A DNA stretch of 64,000 nucleotides from an uncultured Cuneatibacter sp. (GTDB lineage Bacteria; Bacillota; Clostridia; Lachnospirales; Lachnospiraceae), in assembly GCA_934234215.1 (NCBI GenBank), contig CAKQHB010000012.1, positions 18,023-82,022 of the forward strand. Reading direction: 5' to 3'. A model generated the notes under the pieces. That model was given only the letters and a program-made list of their open reading frames with translations. It did not search any database and was not told where the DNA came from. How positions within the stretch are numbered: the first letter of the stretch is position 1; each line of letters opens with the position of its first letter. Position numbers and translations under genes: made by a program. Positions 25,722 to 34,640 of this stretch are shown here, in pieces.

Positions 25722-25827
25722 CTATTTTGTTGTATTATTTTTATTTTTTGTCCCGACGGCAGATTTCACATTCCATGCTTTCTGCCCGCCGGAACAAAAT
25801 TTTTCTAAATCGCATCGACTGGCGATA

Positions 25828-27402
25828 TTATGCCTTCGCTTTCGAAGTCATTCCCCGCAGCACCGCCTTCGCCAGATTTTCTTTGCAGCTGTGATACTGC
25901 TTTCCGGACAGATATAAGCGCTCTACCCGGATTTCCTTCAAATGCTCCGGAGCCACCTCATAGGGATTTGCAGATAACACGACCATGTCTGCGATCTTTC
26001 CGACTTCCAGACTGCCCCGCTCTTTCTCATCAAAGGATGTGTAATATCCGTTATATGTACACATCCGCACTGCATCCTGCACGGAAATTGCCTGCTCCCG
26101 ATTACTGTTGTTTACAGCACGGTCAATCCACACAATCGGATCCGGTGTTGTGCACGGCGCATCCGAACCAAGTGATACCACGATCTCATTTTCCTCAAAC
26201 ATTCGCAGCGGATTCAGGCGGGATGCCCGCTCGCTTCCGAGAATGCTCTCCAGATATTCGTCCGGTTCCTGCTTCCAGTTGATGAAAGCACTCTGCACCG
26301 GCATCGCAATGTGATACTCCTTGCAGATCCGGATGCCCTCTTCTGTCGGCAGACAATCGTGAATGACCGCGTGTCTGTGATCAGTTCTCGGATAATCGTC
26401 CAATGCTGCCTTCAACGCTCTTGTTGCCTGATCGAATGCTTTGTCACCAATGGCATGCATCTCGATCTGCAGCCCGGCGCGATTTGCTTCCTTGCAGAAC
26501 TGTGTCACTTTCTCATCGGTATAATACAGCACACCGCTGTCCGCATCTGTGCCTTCATATGGCTCGTTCAGCGCTGCATCCTTCGAACCAAAGCACCCAT
26601 CCAGCGCACACTCGAAGCATCCGCCAATCCGGGGCAATCCGCGGGAGGTCGCTACTTTTACATCCATGGACTGCGGGAAAACGCGGATCTGGAATCCATT
26701 GTTCAGGGACTTCGCAAATACCTTCTCCATCGTAATATCCAGATTTCCCACAAATCCAACGCCGCTCACAGTGTGAACGCAGCCAATGCCCTTTGATGCC
26801 TGATAATCCACGGCCTGCTGCATATTGTGAAACAGCTCCGGAATCGACAAAGACGAAGTGATGTAATCCGAGCAGGCAAAGAACGCTTCCTGATTCATCT
26901 CGCCGGTGTCCGGATGATATCCCCGCAGCTTTTTCAGCTTTCCATCCAGCTTTTGCAGCAGCTTGCTGTTCACGATGCAGGCATGTCCATCATACTTGAC
27001 AACCATGATTTCTTTTTCCGGACACACCTGATCCAGCTCCTCCCGATGGATCAGCCGACGCTCTTTTACGGAATAGGGCGATGCACCAAATGCAATCAGC
27101 GTCTTCTTTTTACCGCTCTCCGCAACAAACTTCCGAACCATGTCCATGATCTCGGTATTGGACTCTGCATCCATGACATTCAGACCGGCATGGAACGTGG
27201 AAAACGATGCAAAGTGCTGATGCGTGTCCACAAATGCCGGAAGCAATGCCCGACCTTTCAGATCCACCAGCTTTCCGTTCTTCCCATACTCCTCCGGAAG
27301 TTCATCTCCCACATACACGATCCTGCCCTGATCCTCCACAAGATACTGGTATACCGCATCTTCCGGATTCACCGTCACGATCTTTCCTTTATAACACCTC
27401 AT
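25828..27402 (-). CDS. amidohydrolase family protein (YtcJ-like)
   Basis: A 524-residue metal-dependent amidohydrolase. The N-terminal beta-sandwich (IVYVGDELPEEY) and the metal motif LLPAFVDTHQHFASF are clear. Further ligands are in VVKYDGHACIVNSK, EMHAIGDKAFDQA (metal His), HAVIHDCLPTEEGI, and SLGSDAPCTTPDP (metal Asp), with C-terminal GSLEVGKIADMVVLSANPYE. Substrate unknown; relatives include N-acyl amidohydrolases of poorly defined role. The start MRCYKGKIVTV has AAGGGG upstream; the 81 extra open codons are translated from repeat R1b. It sits between rplA and rplJ, splitting a normally contiguous ribosomal cluster. Confidence 0.88.
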   Translation of the reverse strand: MRCYKGKIVTVNPEDAVYQYLVEDQGRIVYVGDELPEEYGKNGKLVDLKGRALLPAFVDTHQHFASFSTFHAGLNVMDAESNTEIMDMVRKFVAESGKKKTLIAFGASPYSVKERRLIHREELDQVCPEKEIMVVKYDGHACIVNSKLLQKLDGKLKKLRGYHPDTGEMNQEAFFACSDYITSSLSIPELFHNMQQAVDYQASKGIGCVHTVSGVGFVGNLDITMEKVFAKSLNNGFQIRVFPQSMDVKVATSRGLPRIGGCFECALDGCFGSKDAALNEPYEGTDADSGVLYYTDEKVTQFCKEANRAGLQIEMHAIGDKAFDQATRALKAALDDYPRTDHRHAVIHDCLPTEEGIRICKEYHIAMPVQSAFINWKQEPDEYLESILGSERASRLNPLRMFEENEIVVSLGSDAPCTTPDPIVWIDRAVNNSNREQAISVQDAVRMCTYNGYYTSFDEKERGSLEVGKIADMVVLSANPYEVAPEHLKEIRVERLYLSGKQYHSCKENLAKAVLRGMTSKAKA

Positions 27403-27413
27403 GTCGTCCCCTT

Positions 27414-27546
27414 TCCGGAGCGCTCTGCGCGACGGGGCGACGGAAAATCGTGTATACGATTTTCTATCTGCCATCAACACCATGTTTGTGACGCTCCGGC
27501 ACAAACTGGATGAGTGAAAAAAGAGCGCATCAGCGGCTTTTTCACT
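27414..27546 (-). repeat. intergenic repeat family R1, copy b
   Basis: About 133 bases matching copy a at 19362-19495. Arms CCGGAGCG (27415-27422) and CGCTCCGG (27492-27499). The distal stem reads GAGTGAAAAA / TTTTTTCACTC. It ends just before the ribosome-binding site of the amidohydrolase, as copy a does before plsC. Confidence 0.85.
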
Positions 27547-27609
27547 CACGCTTCTTTGTAACTGTATAAGTCTTCTCACAGTCACGGTATTTTCTTTTAT
27601 TGTAGCACA

Positions 27610-27650
27610 AAAATAGAATCCGCAGCGCAATTTCCTATGGCGCAAAAAAG
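27610..27650 (-). repeat. R2 repeat, internally deleted copy c
   Basis: 41 bases joining the R2 start (AAAATAGAATCC) to the R2 end (GCGCAATTTCCTAT then CAAAAAAG), with the middle about 100 bases missing. As in copies a and b, it abuts the T-tract of an intrinsic terminator, here that of rplA. Confidence 0.7.
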
Positions 27651-27674
27651 GAGCCGTACAAAAGCACGACTCCT
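27644..27674 (-). terminator. intrinsic terminator after rplA
   Basis: AGGAGTCGTGC pairs with GTACGGCTCCT (one mismatch) on the minus strand, followed by TTTTTT. It ends the rpmG-secE-nusG-rplKA unit. Confidence 0.85.
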
Positions 27675-27730
27675 CTTTTCGTCAATATGACATCGAAATT
27701 CGACTGTCAGACCGACAACATAATCAGAAA

Positions 27731-28423
27731 TTAGCTAAACTGAATCGGATTCAGCTTGATTCCAGGACCCATGGTAGAGGTCATGGTAACACTCTTCAGG
27801 TACTGACCCTTCAGACTGCTGGGCTTAGCCTTAACAATCGCATCCATCAGTGCCTTGAAGTTCTCGTTCAGCTGCTCTTCGGTGAAGGAAGCCTTACCGA
27901 CCGGAGCATGTACGATGTTGGTCTTGTCCAGTCTGTACTCGATCTTACCAGCTTTGATTTCCTGAATAGCCTTGGTAACATCCATAGTTACAGTACCAGC
28001 CTTCGGGTTCGGCATCAGGCCCTTCGGACCCAGTACACGACCCAGACGTCCTACAACACCCATCATATCCGGAGTTGCAACAACAACGTCGAAATCTAAC
28101 CAACCTTCGTTCTGGATCTTCGGAATCAGATCCTCAGCACCTACGAAATCTGCTCCAGCTGCCTCAGCCTCATCAGCCTTAACACCCTTTGCAAATACCA
28201 GTACACGAACAGTCTTACCAGTTCCATGAGGCAGTACAACTGCACCACGGATCTGCTGATCTGCGTGACGGCCATCACAGCCGGTACGGATATGAACTTC
28301 GATTGTCTCATCAAACTTAGCAGCACTGGTCTTCTTAACCAGGCTTACAGCGTCTTCGGTAGTGTAAAGTGCAGCGCGGTCTACTAACTTAGCAGCCTCT
28401 GCGTACTTCTTTCCTCTTTTCAT
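27731..28423 (-). CDS. rplA: 50S ribosomal protein L1
   Basis: L1 (230 residues) forms the mobile stalk that helps release E-site tRNA. Start MKRGKKYAEAAKLVD with AGGAGG six bases upstream; a longer frame to 28468 has no support. Conserved HIRTGCDGRHADQQIRGAVV, LPHGTGKTVRVLVFAKG, and VGRLGRVLGPKGLMPNPKAG. Downstream of rplK, canonical order. Confidence 0.97.
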   Translation of the reverse strand: MKRGKKYAEAAKLVDRAALYTTEDAVSLVKKTSAAKFDETIEVHIRTGCDGRHADQQIRGAVVLPHGTGKTVRVLVFAKGVKADEAEAAGADFVGAEDLIPKIQNEGWLDFDVVVATPDMMGVVGRLGRVLGPKGLMPNPKAGTVTMDVTKAIQEIKAGKIEYRLDKTNIVHAPVGKASFTEEQLNENFKALMDAIVKAKPSSLKGQYLKSVTMTSTMGPGIKLNPIQFS

Positions 28424-28477
28424 TCTAAACCTCCTGGTGGTGATTACGGGAATTGCCCTCCCACTCAAAATTGATTA

Positions 28478-28903
28478 TTAGTCTTCTACAACGATACCCA
28501 TGCTGCGAGCGGTACCAGCGATCATGCTGATAGCAGCTTCTACGGATGCAGCGTTCAGATCAGGCATCTTCAGTTCTGCGATCTTGCGAACTTCTTCCTT
28601 GGAGATAGTAGCAACCTTAGTCTTGTTCGGAGCACCGGATGCTGTCTTCAGGTTGCAAGCCTTCTTTAACAGGACTGCAGCAGGCGGAGTCTTAGTAATG
28701 AAGCTGAAGCTTCTGTCTGCATATACAGTAATAACAACAGGAATGATCAGGTCGCCCTGATTAGCAGTTCTTGCGTTGAATTCCTTTGTGAACTGTACGA
28801 TGTTTACACCGTGCTGACCAAGTGCAGGACCTACAGGCGGAGCTGGTGTAGCTTTGCCGGCAGGAATTTGCAGTTTAATATAACCTGTAACTTTCTTTGC
28901 CAT
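28478..28903 (-). CDS. rplK: 50S ribosomal protein L11
   Basis: L11 (141 residues) binds the GTPase-associated centre of 23S rRNA. N-terminal MAKKVTGYIKLQIPAGKATP and PPVGPALGQHGVNIVQF are family signatures; the C-terminal rRNA-binding domain includes KIAELKMPDLNAASVEAAI. Lies 94 bases after nusG; that gap holds a small TGACGC-ATCC-GCGTCA hairpin of unknown role. Confidence 0.97.
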   Translation of the reverse strand: MAKKVTGYIKLQIPAGKATPAPPVGPALGQHGVNIVQFTKEFNARTANQGDLIIPVVITVYADRSFSFITKTPPAAVLLKKACNLKTASGAPNKTKVATISKEEVRKIAELKMPDLNAASVEAAISMIAGTARSMGIVVED

Positions 28904-28997
28904 TTTGGCACCTCCTAAAATAATGTGGTAATATCGGGAGTTTATTCACCCTCCCACGCGACACTGACGCGGATGCGTCATTAGCTCAAGGTTCTGC

Positions 28998-29522
28998 TTA
29001 CTGAGCAGCGCGAACCTCAGAAAAGCTAAGTTCAACCGGTGTTTCACGGCCAAACATATCAACATTGATGCTGACTGTCTGCTTCGCGGGATTGATCTCG
29101 CGGATAACGCCGACAGTACCTTCCCATGCACCGCTGATAACTGTGATCATATCGCCGACTTCAAAGTCAACAACCACATCAGCAGTTCCGCCGATGATAC
29201 CGAGATTACGCATTTCTGCCTCGGTCAGCGGTACAGGCTTGCTTCCCGGACCAACGAATCCGGTAACGCCGCGGGTATTCCGTACGACATACCAGGTATC
29301 GTCATTCATGATCATGTTCAGCAGAACATATCCGGGGAACATTTTCTTCTGGACGGTCTTCTTCTGTCCGTTCTTCACTTCCACTACTTCCTGCAGCGGA
29401 ACTGAGACCTCCAGGATCTGATCCTGAAGCTTCCGATTCTCGATTGTCTTTTCAATATCGAGCTTGACCTTATTCTCATAGCCGGAATAAGTATGAGCTA
29501 CATACCATTGCGCTTCTGCCAT
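28998..29522 (-). CDS. nusG: transcription elongation/termination factor NusG
   Basis: NusG (174 residues) links RNA polymerase to Rho or the ribosome. NGN domain starts WYVAHTYSGYENKVKLDIEK; KOW domain near the C-terminus (GDMITVISGAWEGTVGVIRE, INPAKQTVSINVDMFGRE). Start MAEAQWYVAH. Follows secE by 13 bases. Confidence 0.97.
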   Translation of the reverse strand: MAEAQWYVAHTYSGYENKVKLDIEKTIENRKLQDQILEVSVPLQEVVEVKNGQKKTVQKKMFPGYVLLNMIMNDDTWYVVRNTRGVTGFVGPGSKPVPLTEAEMRNLGIIGGTADVVVDFEVGDMITVISGAWEGTVGVIREINPAKQTVSINVDMFGRETPVELSFSEVRAAQ

Positions 29523-29535
29523 TTGAAACCTCCGA

Positions 29536-29739
29536 TTATTTCATTAAGAATCCGATACCTGTCGAAATCACGGTATCGAGTACGGTGATTACAAGGCACA
29601 GAGCAATCGAAATCAGAACGACTGCGATGGTCTGTTTGATCAGAGAATCTTTATCGGGCCAGATAATCTTTTTGAACTCAGCCTTCAGACCTGTCCAAAA
29701 GCTGACTTTCTTCTTTTCCGTCTTTGCTGGTTCTCCCAT
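29536..29739 (-). CDS. secE: preprotein translocase subunit SecE
   Basis: A 67-residue single-span SecE, the clamp of the SecYEG channel. The amphipathic segment FWTGLKAEFKKIIWPDKDSL precedes one transmembrane helix (VVLISIALCLVITVLDTVIS). Between rpmG and nusG, as usual. Confidence 0.96.
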   Translation of the reverse strand: MGEPAKTEKKKVSFWTGLKAEFKKIIWPDKDSLIKQTIAVVLISIALCLVITVLDTVISTGIGFLMK

Positions 29740-29762
29740 GATTCACATCCTCACAATCCTAA

Positions 29763-29912
29763 TTAGCGGGTTTCCTTGTGCATCGTGTGCTTCTTACAGA
29801 ACTTGCAGTACTTCTTGGTTTCCATACGATCAGGATGAGTCTTCTTCTCCTTGGTCATATTGTAGTTACGCTGCTTGCACTCTGTACATGCTAAAGTAAT
29901 CTTCACGCGCAT
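29763..29912 (-). CDS. rpmG: 50S ribosomal protein L33 (zinc-binding form)
   Basis: 49 residues, MRVKITLACTECKQRNYN to KHTMHKETR. Two cysteine pairs (CTEC and CKFC) mark the zinc-binding form, not the cysteine-free paralog made under zinc limitation. RBS GGAGGTAAAAGTC precedes the ATG. 23 bases before secE. First gene of the rpmG-secE-nusG-rplKA unit. Confidence 0.95.
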   Translation of the reverse strand: MRVKITLACTECKQRNYNMTKEKKTHPDRMETKKYCKFCKKHTMHKETR

Positions 29913-30057
29913 GACTTTTACCTCCGATCTCCGATTCAGCAGTAATTTCTGCCTCTTTTTGCTTTGCTATTTTCTGTTATGTTCTCTCCTCAGCGACTGG
30001 GTCTGTCCCTGATTTGAGCGCACAAAAAAAAGACCTCTGTCTTCCATATGCCTACCT

Positions 30058-30086
30058 AGCATACCACACATTTTTTTTGCTGTCAA
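30058..30086 (-). promoter_or_regulatory. promoter of rpmG-secE-nusG-rplKA
   Basis: TTGACA, 17-base spacer, TATGCT on the minus strand. The leader of about 140 bases contains a small AAGAC-AGAG-GTCTT hairpin followed by T (near 30027-30044); it could pause or terminate some transcripts. Confidence 0.6.
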
Positions 30087-30137
30087 TGTTTTATTTCAAA
30101 GAAATGCACGCATTTTCGTGGTTTTCCACACTTTTTC

Positions 30138-30884
30138 TCAGCTCGCAGCATTTTCTCCACAAGCCAATGTCACGATCCACACATTTTTTGCACCAAATTT
30201 TTTTAATGCGGTGGCACAGGCATGTGCCGTTGCCCCTGTCGTGTAGATGTCATCCAGCAAAATCACGCGCTCCCATCTGACTGCGTTTCTTCCTATATGA
30301 AAGGCATTCTCCAGATTTTTTGCCCGCTGTCTGGCATTCAGATTCTTTTGACGATTTGTATGACTACTGCGGATCAAAGTGTGAGTATCCACCGGCAGAT
30401 CCAGATAGCGCCCGACCCGTTTTGCCACAAGCTCGGTCTGGTTATATCCCCGCTCCAGTCTACGGCTCCAATGGATCGGCACCGGCATAATCACCTGCGG
30501 CTCCAGCGCCAGCAGCTTCTTTCCGTGTCGGCGCACCAGCTCCAGCGCAAAGAAATCCGCATATTCTCTCCGGTCTTTCTCCTTCATTGCCAGAAGCGGA
30601 CGCTGTACCTTCTTATAAGAAAAGACACTGAATCCACGGTCAAATGCCCGCTCCCACTGCCTGCAGTCAAAGCAATACTCCTGCGTCTCAGACGGAATCG
30701 GCTTTCCGCATTTCATGCAAGTCGGTCCCGTTATGTAAGGCAGCTTTTTTTGACAATCCGGGCAGCAAAACATACCGTCTTTGTGGATCACCCGCTCACA
30801 CAACGGACAGACCCGTGGATAAAACAATCTTATCGCAGCCTCTTTCCAGAATGTTCTGCTCAAATTTCCTTTTCGACCTCCCAA
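30138..30884 (-). CDS. comF: ComF family protein (phosphoribosyltransferase fold)
   Basis: A 248-residue ComF-like protein. N-terminal zinc-finger region with CPLCERVIHKDGMFCCPDCQ and CMKCGKPIP...YCFDC; C-terminal PRTase fold with the PRPP-loop VILLDDIYTTGATAHACATA. Role in natural DNA uptake, where it helps bring DNA to the cytoplasm. It overlaps the end of recD2 by 25 bases, so the two are cotranscribed. recD2-comF pairing is common in Clostridia. Confidence 0.9.
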   Translation of the reverse strand: MGGRKGNLSRTFWKEAAIRLFYPRVCPLCERVIHKDGMFCCPDCQKKLPYITGPTCMKCGKPIPSETQEYCFDCRQWERAFDRGFSVFSYKKVQRPLLAMKEKDRREYADFFALELVRRHGKKLLALEPQVIMPVPIHWSRRLERGYNQTELVAKRVGRYLDLPVDTHTLIRSSHTNRQKNLNARQRAKNLENAFHIGRNAVRWERVILLDDIYTTGATAHACATALKKFGAKNVWIVTLACGENAAS

Positions 30885-33079
30885 ATCGCCTCTTTCAGTC
30901 CGGAATAGCGCTTCTGCTCAGATTCATTTGCGATCATCTCCTGAAAGGTCGCCGGGCTTCCCACGATAGTGACGCAGTTTTTTGCTCGCGTGACTGCGGT
31001 GTACAGCAGGTTTCGCGTCATAAGCATCCGTGGTCCTGTCAGCAGCGGCAAAATCACCGCCGGGTACTCACTTCCCTGGGATTTGTGGATTGTCACAGCA
31101 TACGCCAGTTCCAGCTCCTCTGCCAGTTTGAACGGATAAACAACACGGCGTCCTTCTTCAAACTCCACGGTCAGCTCCTCCGAAAAATGGTTGATGGACA
31201 CGATTGTTCCGGTGTCTCCATTGAAGACACCAACGCCTTTTTCCAGCGGAATGTTGTATTTTCCGATGATTTCCCACTCCAACTGATAGTTATTGCGGAT
31301 CTGCATGACTTTATCCCCCTGCCGGAAAATGCCGTGAGGAAATTCTTTTTCCATCTTGCCCGGTGCAGAAGGATTAAGACTCTCCTGCAGCACTTTATTC
31401 AACTGCTCCACGCCCAGATTGCCCTTGCGCATTGGCGTCAGCACCTGAATTTCCTTCCATGTCGTTCCAACGTACTTCGGCAGCTTGTCCTTCATGAGTG
31501 TGATCGTCGCACCGGTGATATTGCCCGGATTATCCCGCTTTACGAAGATAAAATCCCGGCTGCGGATGTCCGGCTCCACGATCTCTCCGCGGTTGATCTT
31601 ATGGGCATTGACGATAATATCACTCTCCGATGCCTGTCGGAAAATCTTTGTCAGCTTCACCACCGGAAACTCTCCTGCGTCAATGACATCCCTCAGCACG
31701 TTGCCGGGACCGACGCTGGGCAGCTGATCCACGTCGCCTACCAGAATCAGGCGTGTGCCAACTGCGATTGCCTTTAATAACGAGTTCATGAGCAAAATAT
31801 CCACCATAGACATCTCATCAATGATGATAACGTCCGCCTCCAGCGGATTGTCCTCGTCTCTGCCGAACACGCCCCGCTCGCTCTCCTCGGTATTGCCTGC
31901 GACTTCCAGCATGCGGTGGATCGTCTGCGCCTCGTAGCCTGTCGCCTCGGACATGCGCTTTGCCGCACGGCCAGTGGGCGCTGCGAGACGGATCTCCCGT
32001 CCCTCGTCCTGAAAATAACGAATAATCGTGTTGATCGTGGTCGTCTTACCGGTACCGGGGCCACCCGTCACAATCAGTAACCCACAATTCACCGCCTCCT
32101 GCACTGCTTCCTGCTGCTTTTCATCCAGCTGCACCTGTGTCTTTTTCTGGATCTCCGACAATTTTGTCTCAATGACCGACTGCGGCACATCCCCGCGCAC
32201 GTTCAGATCGTGCAGCATCCGCGCCACCCGCAGCTCCGTCTTCCAATAAAGAGAGGCGTACACCATCTCCTGTCCTTGTCGGTTGCGAATGACAATCTTT
32301 TTATCAATGGTCAGATCCATGAGCTGCTGCTCGATCTGCTCCGGCTTGACCTGCAGAATATTCGCCGCCTCCCGCATGAGCTGCGCCTTCGGAAGACAGG
32401 TATGTCCTTGCCCCTGCGCCTGCTGCAGCGTATACAACACACCGCTGCGAATACGAAAATCGGAATCTACCGCCAGTCCCGCCTTTGCTGCGATGGCATC
32501 TGCAACGCGAAATCCAACGCCGTCAATCTCCTCCGCCATCCGATACGGATTCTCCCGCACGATCTGGTACAGATTCATGCCGTACTGGTGATAAATTTTC
32601 GCCGCAAGATTCAGAGAAATGCCATACTCCTGCAAAAACAACAGCGCCTGCCGCATGTCCTTCTTCTCAGAAACCTGTTCTGCGATCTCCAGCGCTTTTT
32701 TCGAGCTGATGCCCTTAATCTCCGCCAGCCGTTCCGGCTCTTCCTCGATGATCCGAAAGGTATCATCACCAAATGCTTTGACGAGGCGGGCTGCCATCGC
32801 TTTTCCGATGCCTTTGATCACGCCGGACGCCAGATAACGCTCCGTGGATGCCGCATCCGCCGGTGCCGTGAACTCATAAGATGTCACCCGCATCTGTTCC
32901 CCGTACATGGGATGCTCCGTCATCTCGCCTTCCGCCTGCAAATACTCCCCTTCCGACACGGTAAAGAACGTCCCGGTCAGCGTCACTTCTTCGTTCTGAT
33001 TCGTCAGGATCAGTACCGTATAGCCATTTTCTTCATTATGAAATAAAATCCTCTCCACGAATCCTTCCGCAACTGCCAT
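30860..33079 (-). CDS. recD2: RecD2-like ATP-dependent DNA helicase
   Basis: A 739-residue SF1B helicase. N-terminal OB-like and helix-hairpin-helix regions (VIKGIGKAMAARLVKAFGDD, then ERLAEIKGISSKKALEIAEQ), Walker A VTGGPGTGKTTTINTII, Walker B VIIIDEMSMVDI, motif III LVGDVDQLPSVGPG, and C-terminal TIHKSQGSEYPAVILPL and RNLLYTAVTRAK. RecD2 unwinds 5' to 3' and acts in repair and replication-fork care without RecBC. Cotranscribed with comF. Confidence 0.95.
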   Translation of the reverse strand: MAVAEGFVERILFHNEENGYTVLILTNQNEEVTLTGTFFTVSEGEYLQAEGEMTEHPMYGEQMRVTSYEFTAPADAASTERYLASGVIKGIGKAMAARLVKAFGDDTFRIIEEEPERLAEIKGISSKKALEIAEQVSEKKDMRQALLFLQEYGISLNLAAKIYHQYGMNLYQIVRENPYRMAEEIDGVGFRVADAIAAKAGLAVDSDFRIRSGVLYTLQQAQGQGHTCLPKAQLMREAANILQVKPEQIEQQLMDLTIDKKIVIRNRQGQEMVYASLYWKTELRVARMLHDLNVRGDVPQSVIETKLSEIQKKTQVQLDEKQQEAVQEAVNCGLLIVTGGPGTGKTTTINTIIRYFQDEGREIRLAAPTGRAAKRMSEATGYEAQTIHRMLEVAGNTEESERGVFGRDEDNPLEADVIIIDEMSMVDILLMNSLLKAIAVGTRLILVGDVDQLPSVGPGNVLRDVIDAGEFPVVKLTKIFRQASESDIIVNAHKINRGEIVEPDIRSRDFIFVKRDNPGNITGATITLMKDKLPKYVGTTWKEIQVLTPMRKGNLGVEQLNKVLQESLNPSAPGKMEKEFPHGIFRQGDKVMQIRNNYQLEWEIIGKYNIPLEKGVGVFNGDTGTIVSINHFSEELTVEFEEGRRVVYPFKLAEELELAYAVTIHKSQGSEYPAVILPLLTGPRMLMTRNLLYTAVTRAKNCVTIVGSPATFQEMIANESEQKRYSGLKEAIWEVEKEI

Positions 33080-33192
33080 CCGTCCCCTCCTGTGTCAGTT
33101 TGTGTAATCTGGTAAAATCACTACAAGGTCAAAGCAGTCCCCTGCCTTGACCCTGTTTGTCTCTGTCTCTATGTCCGTTTCCGCGCGAAAAA

Positions 33193-34194
33193 TCAATCCA
33201 TCTTTGCTCCGGTCGGATTGCTCAGAAATTCGATGTATTTGCCGGTACCGATGGCTACTGCAGTCATCGGCTCCTCTGCAGTCATGGTGTTAATGCCGGT
33301 CTTCTCCTCCAGCAGATCCTCCAGGCCGCGCAGCAGAGCGCCGCCACCGGTCAGAACGATACCTCTGTCAGAAATATCTGCAGCCAGTTCCGGCGGAGTC
33401 TTCTCCAGAACGCTGTGTACCGCATCGACGATCTGCATTGCCGGATCGCGCAGTGCCTCTAATGTCTCATCAGAGGTAACGGTGATCGTCTTCGGCAGAC
33501 CTGTCACCAGATTGCGTCCACGGACATCCATCGTCTCAACCTCCGGAAGCTGATAGCAAGTACCAATGCGGATCTTGATGTCCTCTGCGGTACGCTCACC
33601 AATCAGCAGGTTGTGCTTCTTTCTCATATAACGAATGATCGCATCATCAAAATCATCACCTGCCAGCTTAATCGAAGCGCTGACAACGGTGCCGCCCAGA
33701 GAGATAACAGCAATATCCGTCGTACCACCACCGATATCTACGATCATGTTACCGCAGGGCTTTGCAATGTCAATGCCAGCTCCAATCGCAGCTGCTACCG
33801 GCTCCTCAATGATGGAAACCTCTCTTGCACCCGCGCTGTAAGTAGCGTCCTCAACTGCCTTACGCTCTACCTCTGTTACCTGACTCGGAACACAGACGCA
33901 GATACGGGGCTTTCTCATGGTCTTCTTTCCCATCGCCTTGCGGATGAAATACTTCATCATCTTCTCTGTCACGGTATAATCAGAAATAACACCCTGTCTC
34001 AAAGGACGGACTGCTACGATGTTACCCGGAGTACGTCCGATCATCAGACGGGCATCCTCACCAATCGCCTTGATCTCGTTTGTGTCACGGTCGAACGCAA
34101 CAACGGACGGCTCCTTGAGGACAACACCTCTCCCTTTTATATATACCAAAATGCTGGCTGTTCCCAAATCAATTCCAATGTCTGTTGAAAGCAT
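33193..34194 (-). CDS. mreB: rod shape-determining protein MreB
   Basis: A 333-residue actin-like protein that organises lateral cell-wall synthesis. Phosphate 1 motif IGIDLGTASILVYIKGRG, IIEEPVAAAIGAGID, phosphate 2 NMIVDIGGGTTDIAVISLGG, adenosine-binding ISDRGIVLTGGGALLRGLED. Not followed by mreCD (recD2 is downstream), so this may be the solo MreB/Mbl type. RBS AAAGGAGC. A TATAAT lies about 92 bases upstream (34286-34291). Confidence 0.94.
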   Translation of the reverse strand: MLSTDIGIDLGTASILVYIKGRGVVLKEPSVVAFDRDTNEIKAIGEDARLMIGRTPGNIVAVRPLRQGVISDYTVTEKMMKYFIRKAMGKKTMRKPRICVCVPSQVTEVERKAVEDATYSAGAREVSIIEEPVAAAIGAGIDIAKPCGNMIVDIGGGTTDIAVISLGGTVVSASIKLAGDDFDDAIIRYMRKKHNLLIGERTAEDIKIRIGTCYQLPEVETMDVRGRNLVTGLPKTITVTSDETLEALRDPAMQIVDAVHSVLEKTPPELAADISDRGIVLTGGGALLRGLEDLLEEKTGINTMTAEEPMTAVAIGTGKYIEFLSNPTGAKMD

Positions 34195-34378
34195 ATCTGC
34201 TCCTTTCTTCTACCTCGTAGACTCTATGTATTGTTACCCGGAATGGGCTTTCGTAACCACTTTTTGCTTATTCTTAGCAGGTATCATTATATCGGATATT
34301 CTCGAAATATGGAAGAACTTTTTTCTGAATTTTGCTGATGTAAAGAAATTCTTTCGGAAATTCATTTTCTATTTATAT

Positions 34379-34558
34379 TCAGGACAAACTTCTGTCACAT
34401 TTTCCCCCTATACTATAGGCATATCGGAAAGGAAAGATCCGATATGCTTCAAGAAGTTTCCCACCTCTTGATGCACAAAGCTTTTTCATACTCATGGCAG
34501 GCGGCTATGCCGTCTGCCTCCCCCCTCTTAATAAATTTGACGTTATCTTTAATTTCAT
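34379..34558 (-). other. structured intergenic region with two short in-frame ORFs
   Basis: Between the spoIIID terminator and mreB the minus strand holds three hairpins: GGCAGACGG-CATAG-CCGCCTGCC (one bulge), TCAAGAGGT/ACTTCTTGA, and GCATATCGG/CCGATATGC. A 17-codon ORF (34558-34505, MKLKITSNLLRGGRQTA) starts after GGGGG with good spacing and ends in TAG; the same frame then stays open for 41 codons to TGA at 34379, with inner ATGs (MSMKKLCASRGGKLLEAYRI). Whether this is a leader peptide, an RNA element or chance is open. I saw no clear gene in the rest of 34195-34640. Confidence 0.3.
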
Positions 34559-34578
34559 ATATATGTTACCCCCTTTAC

Positions 34579-34611
34579 AAAAAAGAGTTTCGCACAGCGA
34601 AGCTCTTTTTT
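34579..34611 (-). terminator. intrinsic terminator of spoIIID
   Basis: AAAAGAGCTTCGC / GCGAAACTCTTTT with a short loop, followed by TTTTTTG on the minus strand. Confidence 0.85.
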
Positions 34612-34640
34612 ATTGCCTCCGCAGGAATCATAAATCGCAG

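Noticed and set aside
27403..27645. N-terminal extension of the amidohydrolase (81 codons)
   Set aside because: It covers repeats R1b and R2c; the start at 27402 has its own ribosome-binding site.
30020..30046. Strong terminator in the rpmG leader
   Set aside because: Stem of only five pairs; noted in the promoter entry but not called separately.
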